Positions 25,962-35,204 of a stretch of 64,000 nucleotides of DNA are shown here, in pieces. The translations under genes were made by a program, and so were the position numbers. The stretch is from Pectobacterium polonicum. GTDB taxonomy: Bacteria; Pseudomonadota; Gammaproteobacteria; Enterobacterales; Enterobacteriaceae. The number at the start of each line of letters is the position of its first letter. The stretch's first letter is position 1. The notes under the pieces are model-generated. The model made no database searches. It was not told the DNA's origin and worked only from the letters and a program-made list of their open reading frames with translations. The stretch covers positions 88,230 to 152,229 of the forward strand of contig NZ_RJTN01000010.1 of NCBI RefSeq assembly GCF_005497185.1, in the 5' to 3' direction.

Positions 25962-27260
25962 GTGATTACTGTACCTCATGAGAATGGTGGGTTAGTCGCA
26001 GGATTGCGCTGGGAGCCGACAGCAGAGAAAAGTGTCCAGCGGTTTGGGCGCGATATGTTATCCCTGAAGCTCAACCCTGTTCGTCGACGCAATCCAGCTT
26101 CCGATATTCATTCTGGTGCGTCAGCGGTCACGGGCGCTTGCCCATGGAGGCCAGGTCGGTTGTGGTCACTTGCCGCACTGGCGACGAACTGGACGGGGGA
26201 AAACGGGTATGGCGTTGTCCAACTCGGTGACGATGAATATGTTTTTTTAGCGACTATTCACGGTGTTCCTGCGCTTAACGGCGACATTTGCGGTACGCGC
26301 GACGATATGTTCGCCATCACAAATGAATTTATTAACCTCACGCTTGCGCCGGAAGCGGGATGGCATGTGGCCTCTACGCCGGATGCGCCTGCGGTACCCG
26401 CTGATATCCTGCCGTTGCGTCGTCGCGACTGGCCAACACGTTATCGATTGACGTGTCCCGCCAGAATACAACGTACGTTATTGATTAGTGTGCCTGTGCT
26501 GTTTGCGGTCAGCATTGCAGGGATGTGGGGCGTGCAGTATTGGCAGAACTGGTCTGCTCGCCAGGCCCAAGCAGCAAAAGCAAAGCTGGCTGCTATGGCT
26601 GCAGGAGGCAGCGAGCTTTCTCAAAAAGAAAAACGTTTATTACCCCATCCATGGGTGATGCAACCATCGGCTCAGACTTTGCTAACGGTCTGCGAACGTA
26701 AGTTGGATGCGCTTCCTCTGGATCTGGGTTTTTGGCCATTGTCCTCTGCCGACTGCCGGGCTGATGGCGTTATGACCGCATGGGTGCGGGATAAGAACAA
26801 TCGACTGGCGACGGTCAACCGCCTGATTCAGGCTGTGCAGTCTCTTCCAGGCTCACCGGTTGTCTTTATCGATGAGAGTGGGGATAACGCGCAGGTGGCG
26901 TTCTCCTATCCTGCGCTGCCCAGTGGCGGTGACGATCACGTGATTGACAGTGAAACTCACCGTCGACTTTTGCTGAGTTTCTTTCAGTCCCGGGGGATCC
27001 CTCCGTCACTCCAGAATGTTCCGCCAACATCAACTCCGGTGGATGAAACGGTCGAGTGGATTCAGGACTGGAGCGCATTTGCCTTTTCTCATACCTCTCG
27101 CTTAGCCCCTTCCTTTCAACTGGCAGGTTTGTCTGCGGTGGGACTCCGTCTGACGCGTGTTGGACTGAAGGTTGAGGGACGGTCATTGACCTGGTCATGG
27201 GATGGAACGGCGTACAGTCGTGCCCAGGACAGCGTTGCACCAGAAGGAAATACACCATGA
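25962..27260 (+). CDS. pilO: Type IVB pilus protein PilO2
   Basis: This 432-residue protein has a cytoplasmic N-terminal domain (LVAGLRWEPTAEKSVQRFGR, GYGVVQLGDDEYVFLATIHG), one membrane helix near residue 170-190 (LISVPVLFAVSIAGMWG) and a periplasmic C-terminal part. The start is a GTG at 25962 preceded by AGGGCGG. The ATG at 25960 is out of frame. It is an inner-membrane alignment component. Its stop overlaps pilP. Confidence 0.87.
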   Translation: MITVPHENGGLVAGLRWEPTAEKSVQRFGRDMLSLKLNPVRRRNPASDIHSGASAVTGACPWRPGRLWSLAALATNWTGENGYGVVQLGDDEYVFLATIHGVPALNGDICGTRDDMFAITNEFINLTLAPEAGWHVASTPDAPAVPADILPLRRRDWPTRYRLTCPARIQRTLLISVPVLFAVSIAGMWGVQYWQNWSARQAQAAKAKLAAMAAGGSELSQKEKRLLPHPWVMQPSAQTLLTVCERKLDALPLDLGFWPLSSADCRADGVMTAWVRDKNNRLATVNRLIQAVQSLPGSPVVFIDESGDNAQVAFSYPALPSGGDDHVIDSETHRRLLLSFFQSRGIPPSLQNVPPTSTPVDETVEWIQDWSAFAFSHTSRLAPSFQLAGLSAVGLRLTRVGLKVEGRSLTWSWDGTAYSRAQDSVAPEGNTP

Positions 27261-27766
27261 TGAAAGTTTTTTCCCTATTTCCGTTGCTGTTTACAGCATC
27301 GGTATTGGCTTCTGATATGACGGAAATTAGTCCTGTTCCCTCAGGGGACGTCCTGGTTTCTGATGAAGTGACAGTCAGGACGCTGAGAGCTGTCGAGCTG
27401 GAAATTGATTTGATAAAAACACAGCAGGCTCGTCAGGACGCGCAGAACGCACTGGCGGAAAGTCGGTTGAAGGGGCAAACGCTGAAGAACCGGCCCGATA
27501 TGTTACTGCCTTCAGCTACACCAGGTGTTGGGCTTGGGACTGCGAGCAAAGGCGCCGGGATAAGCCTGGCTATTACGGCTGCGCGGTTGAAAGAGATATG
27601 GAGTGAAAACAGAACGCTGCGCGCGGCTGCCGAGTTTAACGGTCGGCGTATCGTACTTCAGCCAGGCGATGCCTGGCCAGGCAGTGAGCATCGCGTGAAA
27701 AGCATCACTTCACGCGGTGTCGAACTTAGCAACGGACAGATGATCCAGACAGGGGTAGCGCAGTAA
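27257..27766 (+). CDS. pilP: Type IVB pilus protein PilP
   Basis: This 169-residue protein has a signal peptide (MMKVFSLFPLLFTASVLASD), a helical segment (RAVELEIDLIKTQQARQDAQ) and a C-terminal PilP/TapP-like beta domain (RIVLQPGDAWPGSEHRVKSI). Two adjacent ATGs at 27257 and 27260 overlap the pilO stop. It probably links the inner-membrane complex to the secretin. Confidence 0.88.
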   Translation: MMKVFSLFPLLFTASVLASDMTEISPVPSGDVLVSDEVTVRTLRAVELEIDLIKTQQARQDAQNALAESRLKGQTLKNRPDMLLPSATPGVGLGTASKGAGISLAITAARLKEIWSENRTLRAAAEFNGRRIVLQPGDAWPGSEHRVKSITSRGVELSNGQMIQTGVAQ

Positions 27767-29325
27767 TGAAAACGGATAACCATCAATCAACTGATGCCGA
27801 TTTGGCCTGCCGCGTTCCAGAGCCATACAGTGATGACATTGAGCTCATTCGTCTTGATAACGAGTCTGTGAGTGTGCGCATTAACCGGGAAATTAGTAAG
27901 GAGCCGGAATTCATCAGCTGGTTTGCAGGATTGCGCCGGGCCGGGCTGAAGCCATTGCCGCCTGAATTCGTGATGAAAAGTGAGCTTGGTCAGGTAGGGC
28001 TGGCCAATACGCATGATGTGGAGGCGGGGATCAGTGGTGCTCAGCGCGAGGTCCGTCGGATGTTCCGCGATGTCATCTCGATGAGCGCCTCTGATATTCA
28101 CGTACATCTCGACCGTCGCCAGGGAAGCCGGATCCGTACCCGGATCAATGGGTTGTTGTACACAATTCGTGAACCGGATTTTGAAGAGGGAGGAACGCTG
28201 CTGTCGACTATGGTGGAAAGTATGTGTGACACCAAATCTCAGGGCTACAACCCGCGTGTTGCTCAGGATGGTCGTGTTAAACCTGAATTTCTGGCGGATA
28301 TGAATTTGTATGCAGCCCGCTATAGCCATCGTCCGACTGACGATGGTGGTGTTTTTGCGGTGATGCGCCTGATTGAAGACGATCGTGGGCGTACCCGAAC
28401 GCTGCAAAGCTTAGGCTATCAGCCGGAGCATGAAGCGGCGGTGGAAGAAATTGAGCTGACATCACAGGGACTTATCGGTCTGTGTGGGACGACCGGATCG
28501 GGTAAATCCACGACGCAAAGGGTACTTGCAAGTCGATGGCTGGCCAGAAACAACGGACAGGTCAGTCTACAAACCCAGGAAGCGCCGATTGAAGGGCTGA
28601 TTTTGGGCGCAGTGCAGTGTGCCGTTAATACCGACAATCTCAGTCTGCATCAGGCGGGAGAAGCCTGGGCGGGCAGTGTGGTGATGTCCATGCGTCTTGA
28701 CCCGGATGGTATCTATACCGGAGAAGCCCGCGACTACGCATCAGCATACGCTGCATTGGAAACGTCCGTCAGTGGCCACCCTGGCTGGTTTGGGCTCCAC
28801 TGTACCTATCCGCTGGATGCACTGACCCGCATGCGTAACTGGGGAATTGACGCGCGTGAGCTGGCGAACCCGACGTATTTTCGGGGACTGATTGCACAGT
28901 CGTTGGTGAATACGCTCTGCCCGTCCTGCTCATTGCCGTGGTCTGAAGCCCTTAAACGTCAGTTGATCCCGGCTTCGCATCAGACGCTGGCAAAGCGCAT
29001 GTTTAATGCGGATGAGCTTGAGCAGTTACGTTTTCGAAACCCTGATGGTTGCGGTAAGTGCACGAAGCAATTGCTGGGAACCGAGATTAATCAGGGGATT
29101 AGCGGACGAACCATCGTGGCTGAAATCGTGCGCCCCGACCGTCATATCATGAAAAGCTGGCTGGAAGAGGGGAGTTTTGTGGCGCGCCGGCTCTGGCTTC
29201 AGGCGGGCGGGTTTAGTCGTGGGCAGCATTTGCGGCGTCTGCTGCTGGCTGGTCAGACAGACCTGGTGATGGCCACAGAGCACATGGATCCCGATGAAGA
29301 CCGCGATTTTAGGGAGTGTGCCTAG
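27766..29325 (+). CDS. pilQ: Pilus assembly/secretion ATPase PilQ (GspE/PilB family)
   Basis: This 519-residue cytoplasmic ATPase has MSASDIHVHLDRRQGSRIRT (the Asp box of GspE proteins) and Walker A GTTGSGKST near 240-248. An atypical Walker B region runs VMSMRLDPDGIYTGEARDYA and leads to HCTYPLDALTRM. A zinc-type cluster, CPSC..CGKC, lies near residue 385-430. It powers pilus extension. The first three bases overlap the end of pilP, and its end overlaps the upstream GTG of pilR. Confidence 0.92.
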   Translation: MKTDNHQSTDADLACRVPEPYSDDIELIRLDNESVSVRINREISKEPEFISWFAGLRRAGLKPLPPEFVMKSELGQVGLANTHDVEAGISGAQREVRRMFRDVISMSASDIHVHLDRRQGSRIRTRINGLLYTIREPDFEEGGTLLSTMVESMCDTKSQGYNPRVAQDGRVKPEFLADMNLYAARYSHRPTDDGGVFAVMRLIEDDRGRTRTLQSLGYQPEHEAAVEEIELTSQGLIGLCGTTGSGKSTTQRVLASRWLARNNGQVSLQTQEAPIEGLILGAVQCAVNTDNLSLHQAGEAWAGSVVMSMRLDPDGIYTGEARDYASAYAALETSVSGHPGWFGLHCTYPLDALTRMRNWGIDARELANPTYFRGLIAQSLVNTLCPSCSLPWSEALKRQLIPASHQTLAKRMFNADELEQLRFRNPDGCGKCTKQLLGTEINQGISGRTIVAEIVRPDRHIMKSWLEEGSFVARRLWLQAGGFSRGQHLRRLLLAGQTDLVMATEHMDPDEDRDFRECA

Positions 29326-29327
29326 CC

Positions 29328-30494
29328 ATGGTGACATTACTGATAGTCATCTTCTGTGTGCTGCTGGTCTTAGGGGTTTTTTTGATCCTCTCTGTAACCT
29401 GGCCGCCGATGATGCGCCGGACGTTTTGGCTGACGGAACGAATTAAGTTTTGGCAGATGGTGCGTACGTTCTGGCGAATGGAGATGCTGCCGGCAGAAAT
29501 TTTCGACATTATGCGGGATATCTACAGCGATAACGGAAAACGGCGTAATCGCGGTAGCCTGCTGTGCCAGCAATTGAGCGATGCGGTTAGCAAACGCACA
29601 TTCGGGGAGATGAATCTGCCCGGCCCCTGCGATCAGATAGCGACACCGGAAGATGTTCTGGCAGCCTGGTGCTCGCCACTAGAAGCTGTGCTTTTTCGGG
29701 TGGGTAATGTCTCGGGCAATATGTCTGAGGCATTAGCCCAATCTATCAGCCTGCTTAAATATATTCAGCAAATACGCAGTGCGATGGTCCCTGCATTGGG
29801 CCAGATGGGCCTGGTTCTGTGCTCTGTACCCGGGATACTCTACGGCGTATCACAACATCTGTTGCCGGCAATGTCCAAGCTGATCCCAGAGGAGCGCTGG
29901 ACGTTGCATATCATCATATTGAACAGTGTCAGCCACGGGATACAAGAGCACGGAGCCGTTCTGTGTTTTGTCATCGGTATGATCACTTTCCGCATTATCC
30001 GCACTATTCCGAAGCGTGGGGGCGTTATCCGTCGCCGCTTTCTTGAGTTTATTCCTCCCTGGTCGATCTACTCCACCTTGCAAGGGGCGCTATTTATGCT
30101 CAGTGCCGGTTCGTTGCTGAAGGCGGGCATGTTGCCGCTGGACGTCCTGAATACGCTCAGTAAGCACGCCTCACCATGGCTTGTCGCGCGCCTTGATGCT
30201 GCGGCTTTCCGTGTGCGCAGTGGCCGAAACCTGGGGTTGGCGCTCTATGAAAGTGGCTACAACTTCCCTTCCAGGGAAAGTGCCATCTTTCTTAGTCGTG
30301 CCGGTGCCAGCCGGGATATTGCTGATGTGCTCAATGACTGGGGGCAGGAGCAAATGCCTGTCGCACTGGAGCGTATTCGGTCACTGAGTAACTGGCTGAC
30401 CTTTGGTCTGGGGGGCGTGATCGGCGCTTTTCTGATTTACGTCATGTTCGCTGTGGTCGGGCTGACGATGACCTTGAGTTCTCAAGGGTTCTGA
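29328..30494 (+). CDS. pilR: Type IVB pilus inner-membrane platform PilR (GspF family)
   Basis: This 388-residue polytopic protein has an N-terminal membrane helix (TLLIVIFCVLLVLGVFLILS), two T2SSF-like domains with membrane helices near 165-185, 220-240 and 360-385, and a second-repeat motif, AGMLPLDVLNTLSKHASPWL. It is the PilQ docking platform. The start could be GTG 29316 (the upstream in-frame codon) or ATG 29328; AGGGAG at 29310-29315 fits 29328 better. Confidence 0.88.
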   Translation: MVTLLIVIFCVLLVLGVFLILSVTWPPMMRRTFWLTERIKFWQMVRTFWRMEMLPAEIFDIMRDIYSDNGKRRNRGSLLCQQLSDAVSKRTFGEMNLPGPCDQIATPEDVLAAWCSPLEAVLFRVGNVSGNMSEALAQSISLLKYIQQIRSAMVPALGQMGLVLCSVPGILYGVSQHLLPAMSKLIPEERWTLHIIILNSVSHGIQEHGAVLCFVIGMITFRIIRTIPKRGGVIRRRFLEFIPPWSIYSTLQGALFMLSAGSLLKAGMLPLDVLNTLSKHASPWLVARLDAAAFRVRSGRNLGLALYESGYNFPSRESAIFLSRAGASRDIADVLNDWGQEQMPVALERIRSLSNWLTFGLGGVIGAFLIYVMFAVVGLTMTLSSQGF

Positions 30495-30550
30495 CCCGTA
30501 TCACTACATTATATTTTTTTAACGCTAGTTATTTATCAAGAGGTTATTGA

Positions 30551-31147
30551 ATGGAAACGTCTCTGACTACATCCCGCCGCAAGGCTGGTATTGCGAAGTG
30601 GCTTATCACCCCTGCTCGGGGAGGCAATTTGAAAGATGCGATTATCGCGGTTGTGGTCGCTGCAGCGGTCGTTATTCTTGTCTTTCAACTGGGGGCTTAT
30701 CTGTGGGGGTTGTATCAGAACAGTGCTACGCAAACTGAAGTAACGACCATGTTAGAACAGTCGCGTAAATTAAAGAGTCGGGCCGGGTATACCGGTGCCT
30801 CGATGGCAACCCTGCGTGCGGTCAATGGTATTCCCGCGTCTGTCGATCGCACTGGTGATGTCTATTACAACCGCTACGGCGGAACGTATGCCCTGGCTCC
30901 CGCCAGGACAAATGGATCGGCATTTAATAACTCGGTTGCGATGACGTTGACGGGAGTATCTGAGGGAGGCTGTGGTGATCTGGCTCAAATGTTCCTGAAT
31001 GCTGGAGAATCTATTTATTCCGTCACCATTGGCAGTACCGCGATGCTGACGGCCAACGTGACCACTGGGACATCAACTGCCGCGACGTTGATTGGTACGC
31101 AATGTGATGGTGGTGACAAAACGTTGATTATTACTACTTCGCGTTGA
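30551..31147 (+). CDS. pilS: Type IVB major prepilin PilS
   Basis: This 198-residue prepilin has a long leader of about 26 residues ending RGGN. The hydrophobic alpha-1 segment is DAIIAVVVAAAVVILVFQLG and there is a cysteine pair (GGCGDLAQM, GTQCDGG). It lacks the Phe+1 and Glu+5 of type IVA pilins, as usual for IVB. Processing should be by the peptidase encoded by pilU. AAGAGGTTATTGA precedes the ATG. Confidence 0.9.
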   Translation: METSLTTSRRKAGIAKWLITPARGGNLKDAIIAVVVAAAVVILVFQLGAYLWGLYQNSATQTEVTTMLEQSRKLKSRAGYTGASMATLRAVNGIPASVDRTGDVYYNRYGGTYALAPARTNGSAFNNSVAMTLTGVSEGGCGDLAQMFLNAGESIYSVTIGSTAMLTANVTTGTSTAATLIGTQCDGGDKTLIITTSR

Positions 31148-31671
31148 TGATCATGGCCAATGCATTGCTGCTGATCACCGTTATCTTTCTTGCTTATTCC
31201 CCAGGCAACAGTGTTGCCCTGGGTAAACCCCCTGTGAAATATACGGTGCAGCCCTGGTTGGCCTGTATTCACACCGCGAGTGTGAAGTACGTCATCGATT
31301 CACTGCTGATTGAGGCGGTGATGGAGCAGGAAAGCAGCTTTAATCCGCAAGCAGTCAACCGCAGCAACTCGGATGGTAGTGCGGATTACGGTCTGATGAT
31401 GGTTAACTCGGGGAATGTACCAAAACTGATCCGGGAGGGCATTATCGCGACAGTGCAGGATTTGCTGGATAAGCCGTGCCTGAATATTCAGATTGGTACC
31501 CGATTGTTGGCATCCCATTTCCAGGTGTGTGGTGTGAGCTGGAACTGCCTGGGCAGTTACAACGCGGGGTTCGGCGATAAGCGCCACCGGCTGCGTGAGA
31601 AATACGCCAACCTCATCTGGGAACGCTATAAACGGTTGTTACGCGAACGACGGGGTGTCGTACTGAAATGA
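31147..31671 (+). CDS. pilT: Pilus-associated lytic transglycosylase PilT
   Basis: This 174-residue secreted enzyme has a signal peptide (MANALLLITVIFLAYS) and an SLT domain: LLIEAVMEQESSFNPQAVNR with the catalytic Glu near residue 57, SADYGLMMVNSGN and NCLGSYNAGFGD. It opens peptidoglycan for the pilus and is not the retraction ATPase also called PilT. The ATG at 31147 overlaps the pilS stop; another ATG (31153) is possible. Confidence 0.9.
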   Translation: MIMANALLLITVIFLAYSPGNSVALGKPPVKYTVQPWLACIHTASVKYVIDSLLIEAVMEQESSFNPQAVNRSNSDGSADYGLMMVNSGNVPKLIREGIIATVQDLLDKPCLNIQIGTRLLASHFQVCGVSWNCLGSYNAGFGDKRHRLREKYANLIWERYKRLLRERRGVVLK

Positions 31672-32321
31672 GTCTATTCATTTTAGCCCCGTTACTTTTC
31701 GTTGTATTGACGATGGTCGCCTGGCTGGCTTGCCAGCACGTTCGCTGGATAGAGCGTTTTTTGGCGCTGCAACCTGCACGAGTGCTGAACGGAATGACCT
31801 TGTTGTTGCTCGTTATTCCGTTCTGGCTTGCTAGTCTGGTATCACTTTATGTTCATGAGTCCGGCTCTCTGTTGCTACTGGTGATGCAGGCGGGTCTGCT
31901 TGCCTGTGCTGTGGCTGATGTGGAAAGGGAATGGCTACCTGAGAGTTATACCGTCCCGCTGTTTTTTCTTGCGCTGAATTACTCACCGTTGCCAACCTAC
32001 ATCATTCAGCCGGTGATGGTGATGTCTGCCGTGGTCGTGGTGGCTGCGCTTATTGCCGTTATTGTCCGACCGTCGCTGTCCGCTCTTCTACCCGGGCGGG
32101 GAGACATCATGCTGTGGCTGGTATTGAGCGCCTGGGGCGGAGTTGCAGGCAGCGTTATTCTGTTTGTGTCTCTGGTTACTGGTGCGCTGACGATGCAATT
32201 GACCAGACGCGATCATACGCCGATTGGCCCCTGGATGGCAGGATTTGGGGGGCTGCTTATTCCTTTTACGACGGACATCCAACGGTTAACGGACCGTTGG
32301 ATGTTTACGCTCTGGCACTGA
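31668..32321 (+). CDS. pilU: Type IV prepilin peptidase PilU
   Basis: This 217-residue A24-family aspartic peptidase has about seven membrane helices and the two catalytic aspartates: ADVEREWLP near residue 84, and GRGDIML near residue 145, the GxGD motif. It lacks the N-terminal Cys motif and methylase domain, as R64 PilU does. It cleaves PilS and PilV leaders. It overlaps pilT by 4 nt. Confidence 0.9.
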   Translation: MSLFILAPLLFVVLTMVAWLACQHVRWIERFLALQPARVLNGMTLLLLVIPFWLASLVSLYVHESGSLLLLVMQAGLLACAVADVEREWLPESYTVPLFFLALNYSPLPTYIIQPVMVMSAVVVVAALIAVIVRPSLSALLPGRGDIMLWLVLSAWGGVAGSVILFVSLVTGALTMQLTRRDHTPIGPWMAGFGGLLIPFTTDIQRLTDRWMFTLWH

Positions 32322-32334
32322 TAGAGGTTGCCTT

Positions 32335-33933
32335 ATGTTTTCGATAATCCAGTTATCACAGGGCTTTTTGAGCCGCTTTATCCGACGCCAGCCCGCCCGC
32401 GGTAGCTTAATCAAAGATTCGATCATCGGTGTGCTTGTTTTTATTGCGTTGATTGGTCTTGTAACGCAGGTGATCAGTAACTACGTGACTGAGCTGCACT
32501 ATCAGACTGTGGCTCGTCACGCGAGTAAAGTCTCCCAGGCTGCAGGTAAGTATGTATCTGATAAACATGATGCTTATTTATGTCAGTTGGCGCCTGCCTC
32601 CTGTACTACGGGAACGTCTACACCCTTGCCACAGCCTTTCACTGCTCAGACGTTGATTGATGCCGGATATCTGGATGATGGGATGGGTACAACGACGGTG
32701 GACAGGCAAGTCTATCGTTTCGGGGTCAGGGCTAGAACACTCAGTGGGTCAGTTAAACCATCACTTGAAGCCCTGATGGTGACAACAGGCGGTGATGCGT
32801 TGGATGAGGGCGCCGTTCGTCGTATTGCACAGTTGATTGATGGGATGGGGGGATTTATCAGCGATCCATCGTTAACTGAACTCGGTGGGCAGGCAGATAC
32901 CGCTTATGGTGCTGAGCTTTCCTGGTCACTTCCTGTAACGCCGTTTGGGTTAACTGCGGAACCAGGGCATATCGCTGTAGCCATTAGCGGCGGTGTGATT
33001 GGAGGCCTTAACAAAGAAAGCGATCGTCTGTACCGATTTAGTAGTGATGCGCATCCGGAATATAACCAGATGAATACTGCTATCGATATGAACTCGAACA
33101 ATCTGAACAATGCTGAACAGGTCAACGCAAATGAAGTGAATGCCGCGAGATTTGTGGCATTGGAGAGCAATGGCTTTTTTGGTTGGCGCAATGGGAATGA
33201 TATTGAGGCCTGGCTCAAATGGAATAATGACAAAAAGCGCGCGGAGCTCAATGCAGGGATTAATGCTGAAGGCGACATTAGTTCAGAAAAAAACGTTAGT
33301 GCTGCTGCTGATGTCAGTGCTGGTAAGTTGGTTATTGCTGACCAATTTTTGTATCAAAAGACGGTTGTTGTTTCGGGCGATTCCTGTGATGCGGTGACGC
33401 TGGGACTGACATCAATCAGTGATACAACTGGCCTGATAGGCCATGATAGCACTGGATCCATGCTTACTTGCCAATCCGGTGCGTGGAAATCATCTTCCTC
33501 TATCCAGCCCGGCACCATCACTATGTGGGGGACACCCGTCCCTCCAGAGGGCTGGCTGGAACTCAATGGTCAAGTGTTTAACCCTAGTGGAAATCCCGTT
33601 CTGGCCAGCCTGTATCCCTCCAGTCAGGTACCGGACTTCAGGGGATACTTTCCTCGGGGCTGGGATAATGGTGCAGGAATTGATCCCGACAGCAGAGCAA
33701 TTCTCAGTGTTCAGGGAGATGCTATACGCAATATAACAGGCGAGTTTAATCCTGGAGGCTCATCCAACTGGGGGAAAGGTGTATTTAGTAGTTACGGCTG
33801 GCCTTACCCGTCTAACTCAGGTTCAGCTAACGATGCATCAATCATTACGTTTGATGCATCAAGAGTAGTCCCAACAGCTGCAGAAAATCGGCCCACAAAT
33901 ATCGCTGTGATGTTCATCATTAAAGCTGGTTGA
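32335..33933 (+). CDS. pilV: PilV minor pilin/adhesin with shufflon-encoded C-terminus
   Basis: This 532-residue protein has a prepilin-like leader ending ARGS, the hydrophobic segment [19 protein letters not shown] and a constant region of about 378 residues. At 33468 the first sfx site begins the variable C-terminus. In the present orientation this is a collar-like domain ([37 protein letters not shown]) with a specific tip and MFIIKAG end. The C-terminus at the pilus tip selects recipient cells in the R64 system, and rci recombination can exchange it for the three cassettes downstream. Confidence 0.92.
   Translation: MFSIIQLSQGFLSRFIRRQPARGSLIKDSIIGVLVFIALIGLVTQVISNYVTELHYQTVARHASKVSQAAGKYVSDKHDAYLCQLAPASCTTGTSTPLPQPFTAQTLIDAGYLDDGMGTTTVDRQVYRFGVRARTLSGSVKPSLEALMVTTGGDALDEGAVRRIAQLIDGMGGFISDPSLTELGGQADTAYGAELSWSLPVTPFGLTAEPGHIAVAISGGVIGGLNKESDRLYRFSSDAHPEYNQMNTAIDMNSNNLNNAEQVNANEVNAARFVALESNGFFGWRNGNDIEAWLKWNNDKKRAELNAGINAEGDISSEKNVSAAADVSAGKLVIADQFLYQKTVVVSGDSCDAVTLGLTSISDTTGLIGHDSTGSMLTCQSGAWKSSSSIQPGTITMWGTPVPPEGWLELNGQVFNPSGNPVLASLYPSSQVPDFRGYFPRGWDNGAGIDPDSRAILSVQGDAIRNITGEFNPGGSSNWGKGVFSSYGWPYPSNSGSANDASIITFDASRVVPTAAENRPTNIAVMFIIKAG
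33468..33486 (+). repeat. sfx site 1 of the shufflon
   Basis: TTGCCAATCCGGTGCGTGG lies in pilV and encodes CQSGAW. It is the junction of the constant and variable parts. It resembles R64 sfx sites (GTGCCAATCCGGT followed by TGG). Confidence 0.85.
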
Positions 33934-33949
33934 ACCGCTTGTGAGCACC

Positions 33950-33968
33950 TTGCCAATCCGGTGCGTGG
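33950..33968 (+). repeat. sfx site 2 of the shufflon
   Basis: An identical 19-bp site in the same orientation as site 1 lies just beyond the current pilV stop. Sites 1 and 2 are direct repeats, so they permit deletion of the segment between them in principle rather than inversion. Confidence 0.85.
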
Positions 33969-34169
33969 TCAGGTGATGAAAAATCTCAGGGTGCATTGTG
34001 CGGTTTTGCTTCTGATGACCACTTATCAGGGAATATCAATATCTATCTTTGCAGGGGGCATAACCCATCGATTTCATGCCCCCATGACTATGTTCGATCG
34101 AGAATTTTCCAGGCAGACTCGAATTATCTCTATTCTTGCGTTGTCATCAAAGAGTTGATCGGTAGCTAA
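33952..34169 (+). other. Silent PilV C-terminal cassette B-plus
   Basis: From sfx site 2 the pilV frame reads GAWSGDEKSQGALCGFASDD, then about 50 more residues with several cysteines, to TAA 34167-34169. It has no start of its own. It differs from the other three C-termini in lacking the collar-like domain. Two inversions (or a deletion) would be needed to join it to pilV in frame. Confidence 0.75.
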
Positions 34170-34210
34170 CCTGTACTGCATTGACTGAGAGGTTTTACTG
34201 TTTCGAACAA

Positions 34211-34653
34211 TCAACCGGCCTTGATGATGAACATCACAGCGATGTTCTTAGGCCTTGTCTCAACACCTCCAGTTTTTCCTGAATCGGATGGATCATAGTT
34301 ATCAACACCTTGTGCATTATCAAGCCCCCAACCATCTATATGACCGCCCCATGTATATCGTCGAATGATAGAGCCGGTATGAGTATGTTCTTTTAATTCA
34401 TCAGGTTGATAGCTAGCTATAGAGCGGGTGCTATCAGGATCGACCCCGGCACCATTATCCCACCCCCTAGGGAAATACCCGCGAAAATCAGGTACCTGAC
34501 CAGTGGGGTACAAGCTAGTCAGAACGGGATTTCCACTAGGGTTAAACACTTGGCCATTGAGCTCCAGCCAACCATCGGGAGGAACCGGAGCTCCCCACAT
34601 AGTGATGGTGCCAGGCTGGATAGAGGAAGATGATTTCCACGCACCGGATTGGC
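34211..34653 (-). other. Silent PilV C-terminal cassette B-minus
   Basis: Read from sfx site 3 on the minus strand, the frame encodes [12 protein letters not shown], a collar-like domain ([37 protein letters not shown]) and a unique tip ([20 protein letters not shown]) before MFIIKAG. Inversion between sites 1 and 3 would place it behind the pilV constant region. It has no start codon of its own with a ribosome binding site. Confidence 0.85.
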
Positions 34654-34655
34654 AA
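34637..34655 (-). repeat. sfx site 3 of the shufflon
   Basis: The 19-bp sfx sequence lies here in inverse orientation relative to sites 1 and 2 (plus-strand CCACGCACCGGATTGGCAA), so Rci can invert DNA between it and site 1 or 2. Confidence 0.85.
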
Positions 34656-34671
34656 GGCGCTCACAAGCGGT

Positions 34672-35147
34672 TCAACCAGCTTTAATGATGAACATCACAG
34701 AGATATTTTTAGGTCGATTCTCGTCAGCGGTAGGTACTGAACGCGATGCATCAAGTTGAACTTTTGAATGACTCCAGTCTTGAGGTGTTCCACCTATTTG
34801 AGCTCTACCTGATTTTTCAACGCGACCAAATACACCACTAGCTTCATACCCGAAGTAATCAATTGTTTGGAATTCGCCAGTCAGATTTCTAATAGCATCT
34901 TCCTGATAACTAAGCATAGCCCGCTCATCTGGATCAATTCCTGCACCATTATCCCAGCCCCGAGGAAAGTATCCCCTGAAGTCCGGTACCTGACTGGAGG
35001 GATACAAGCTGGCCAGAACGGGATTGCCGCTGGGATTAAATAGCTGGCCATTGAGTTCCAGCCAACCCTCAGGGGGGACAGGTGTCCCCCACATCGTAAT
35101 GGTACCAGGCTGAACGGAGGAAGATGATTTCCACAGACCGGATTGGC
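34672..35147 (-). other. Silent PilV C-terminal cassette C
   Basis: Read from sfx site 4 on the minus strand, the frame encodes [12 protein letters not shown], the same collar-like domain ([20 protein letters not shown]) and a third tip ([20 protein letters not shown]), ending MFIIKAG. The tip partly resembles the current one (AIRNITGEF against AIRNLTGEF), so the cassettes diverged by patchwork change. Inversion between sites 1 and 4 would express it. Confidence 0.85.
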
Positions 35148-35149
35148 AA
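35131..35149 (-). repeat. sfx site 4 of the shufflon
   Basis: A variant sfx (plus-strand CCACAGACCGGATTGGCAA, with CTG in place of GCG in the spacer triplet) lies in inverse orientation and closes the shufflon 55 bp before rci. Confidence 0.85.
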
Positions 35150-35204
35150 TTAGGAAAACTGCGGTATTGTCTTCCCTTTTAAATTTTAGGGACGGACATT
35201 TCTG

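Noticed and set aside
27787..28407. A 206-codon minus-strand frame in pilQ
   Set aside because: It lies opposite the well-conserved ATPase sequence with no start signals.
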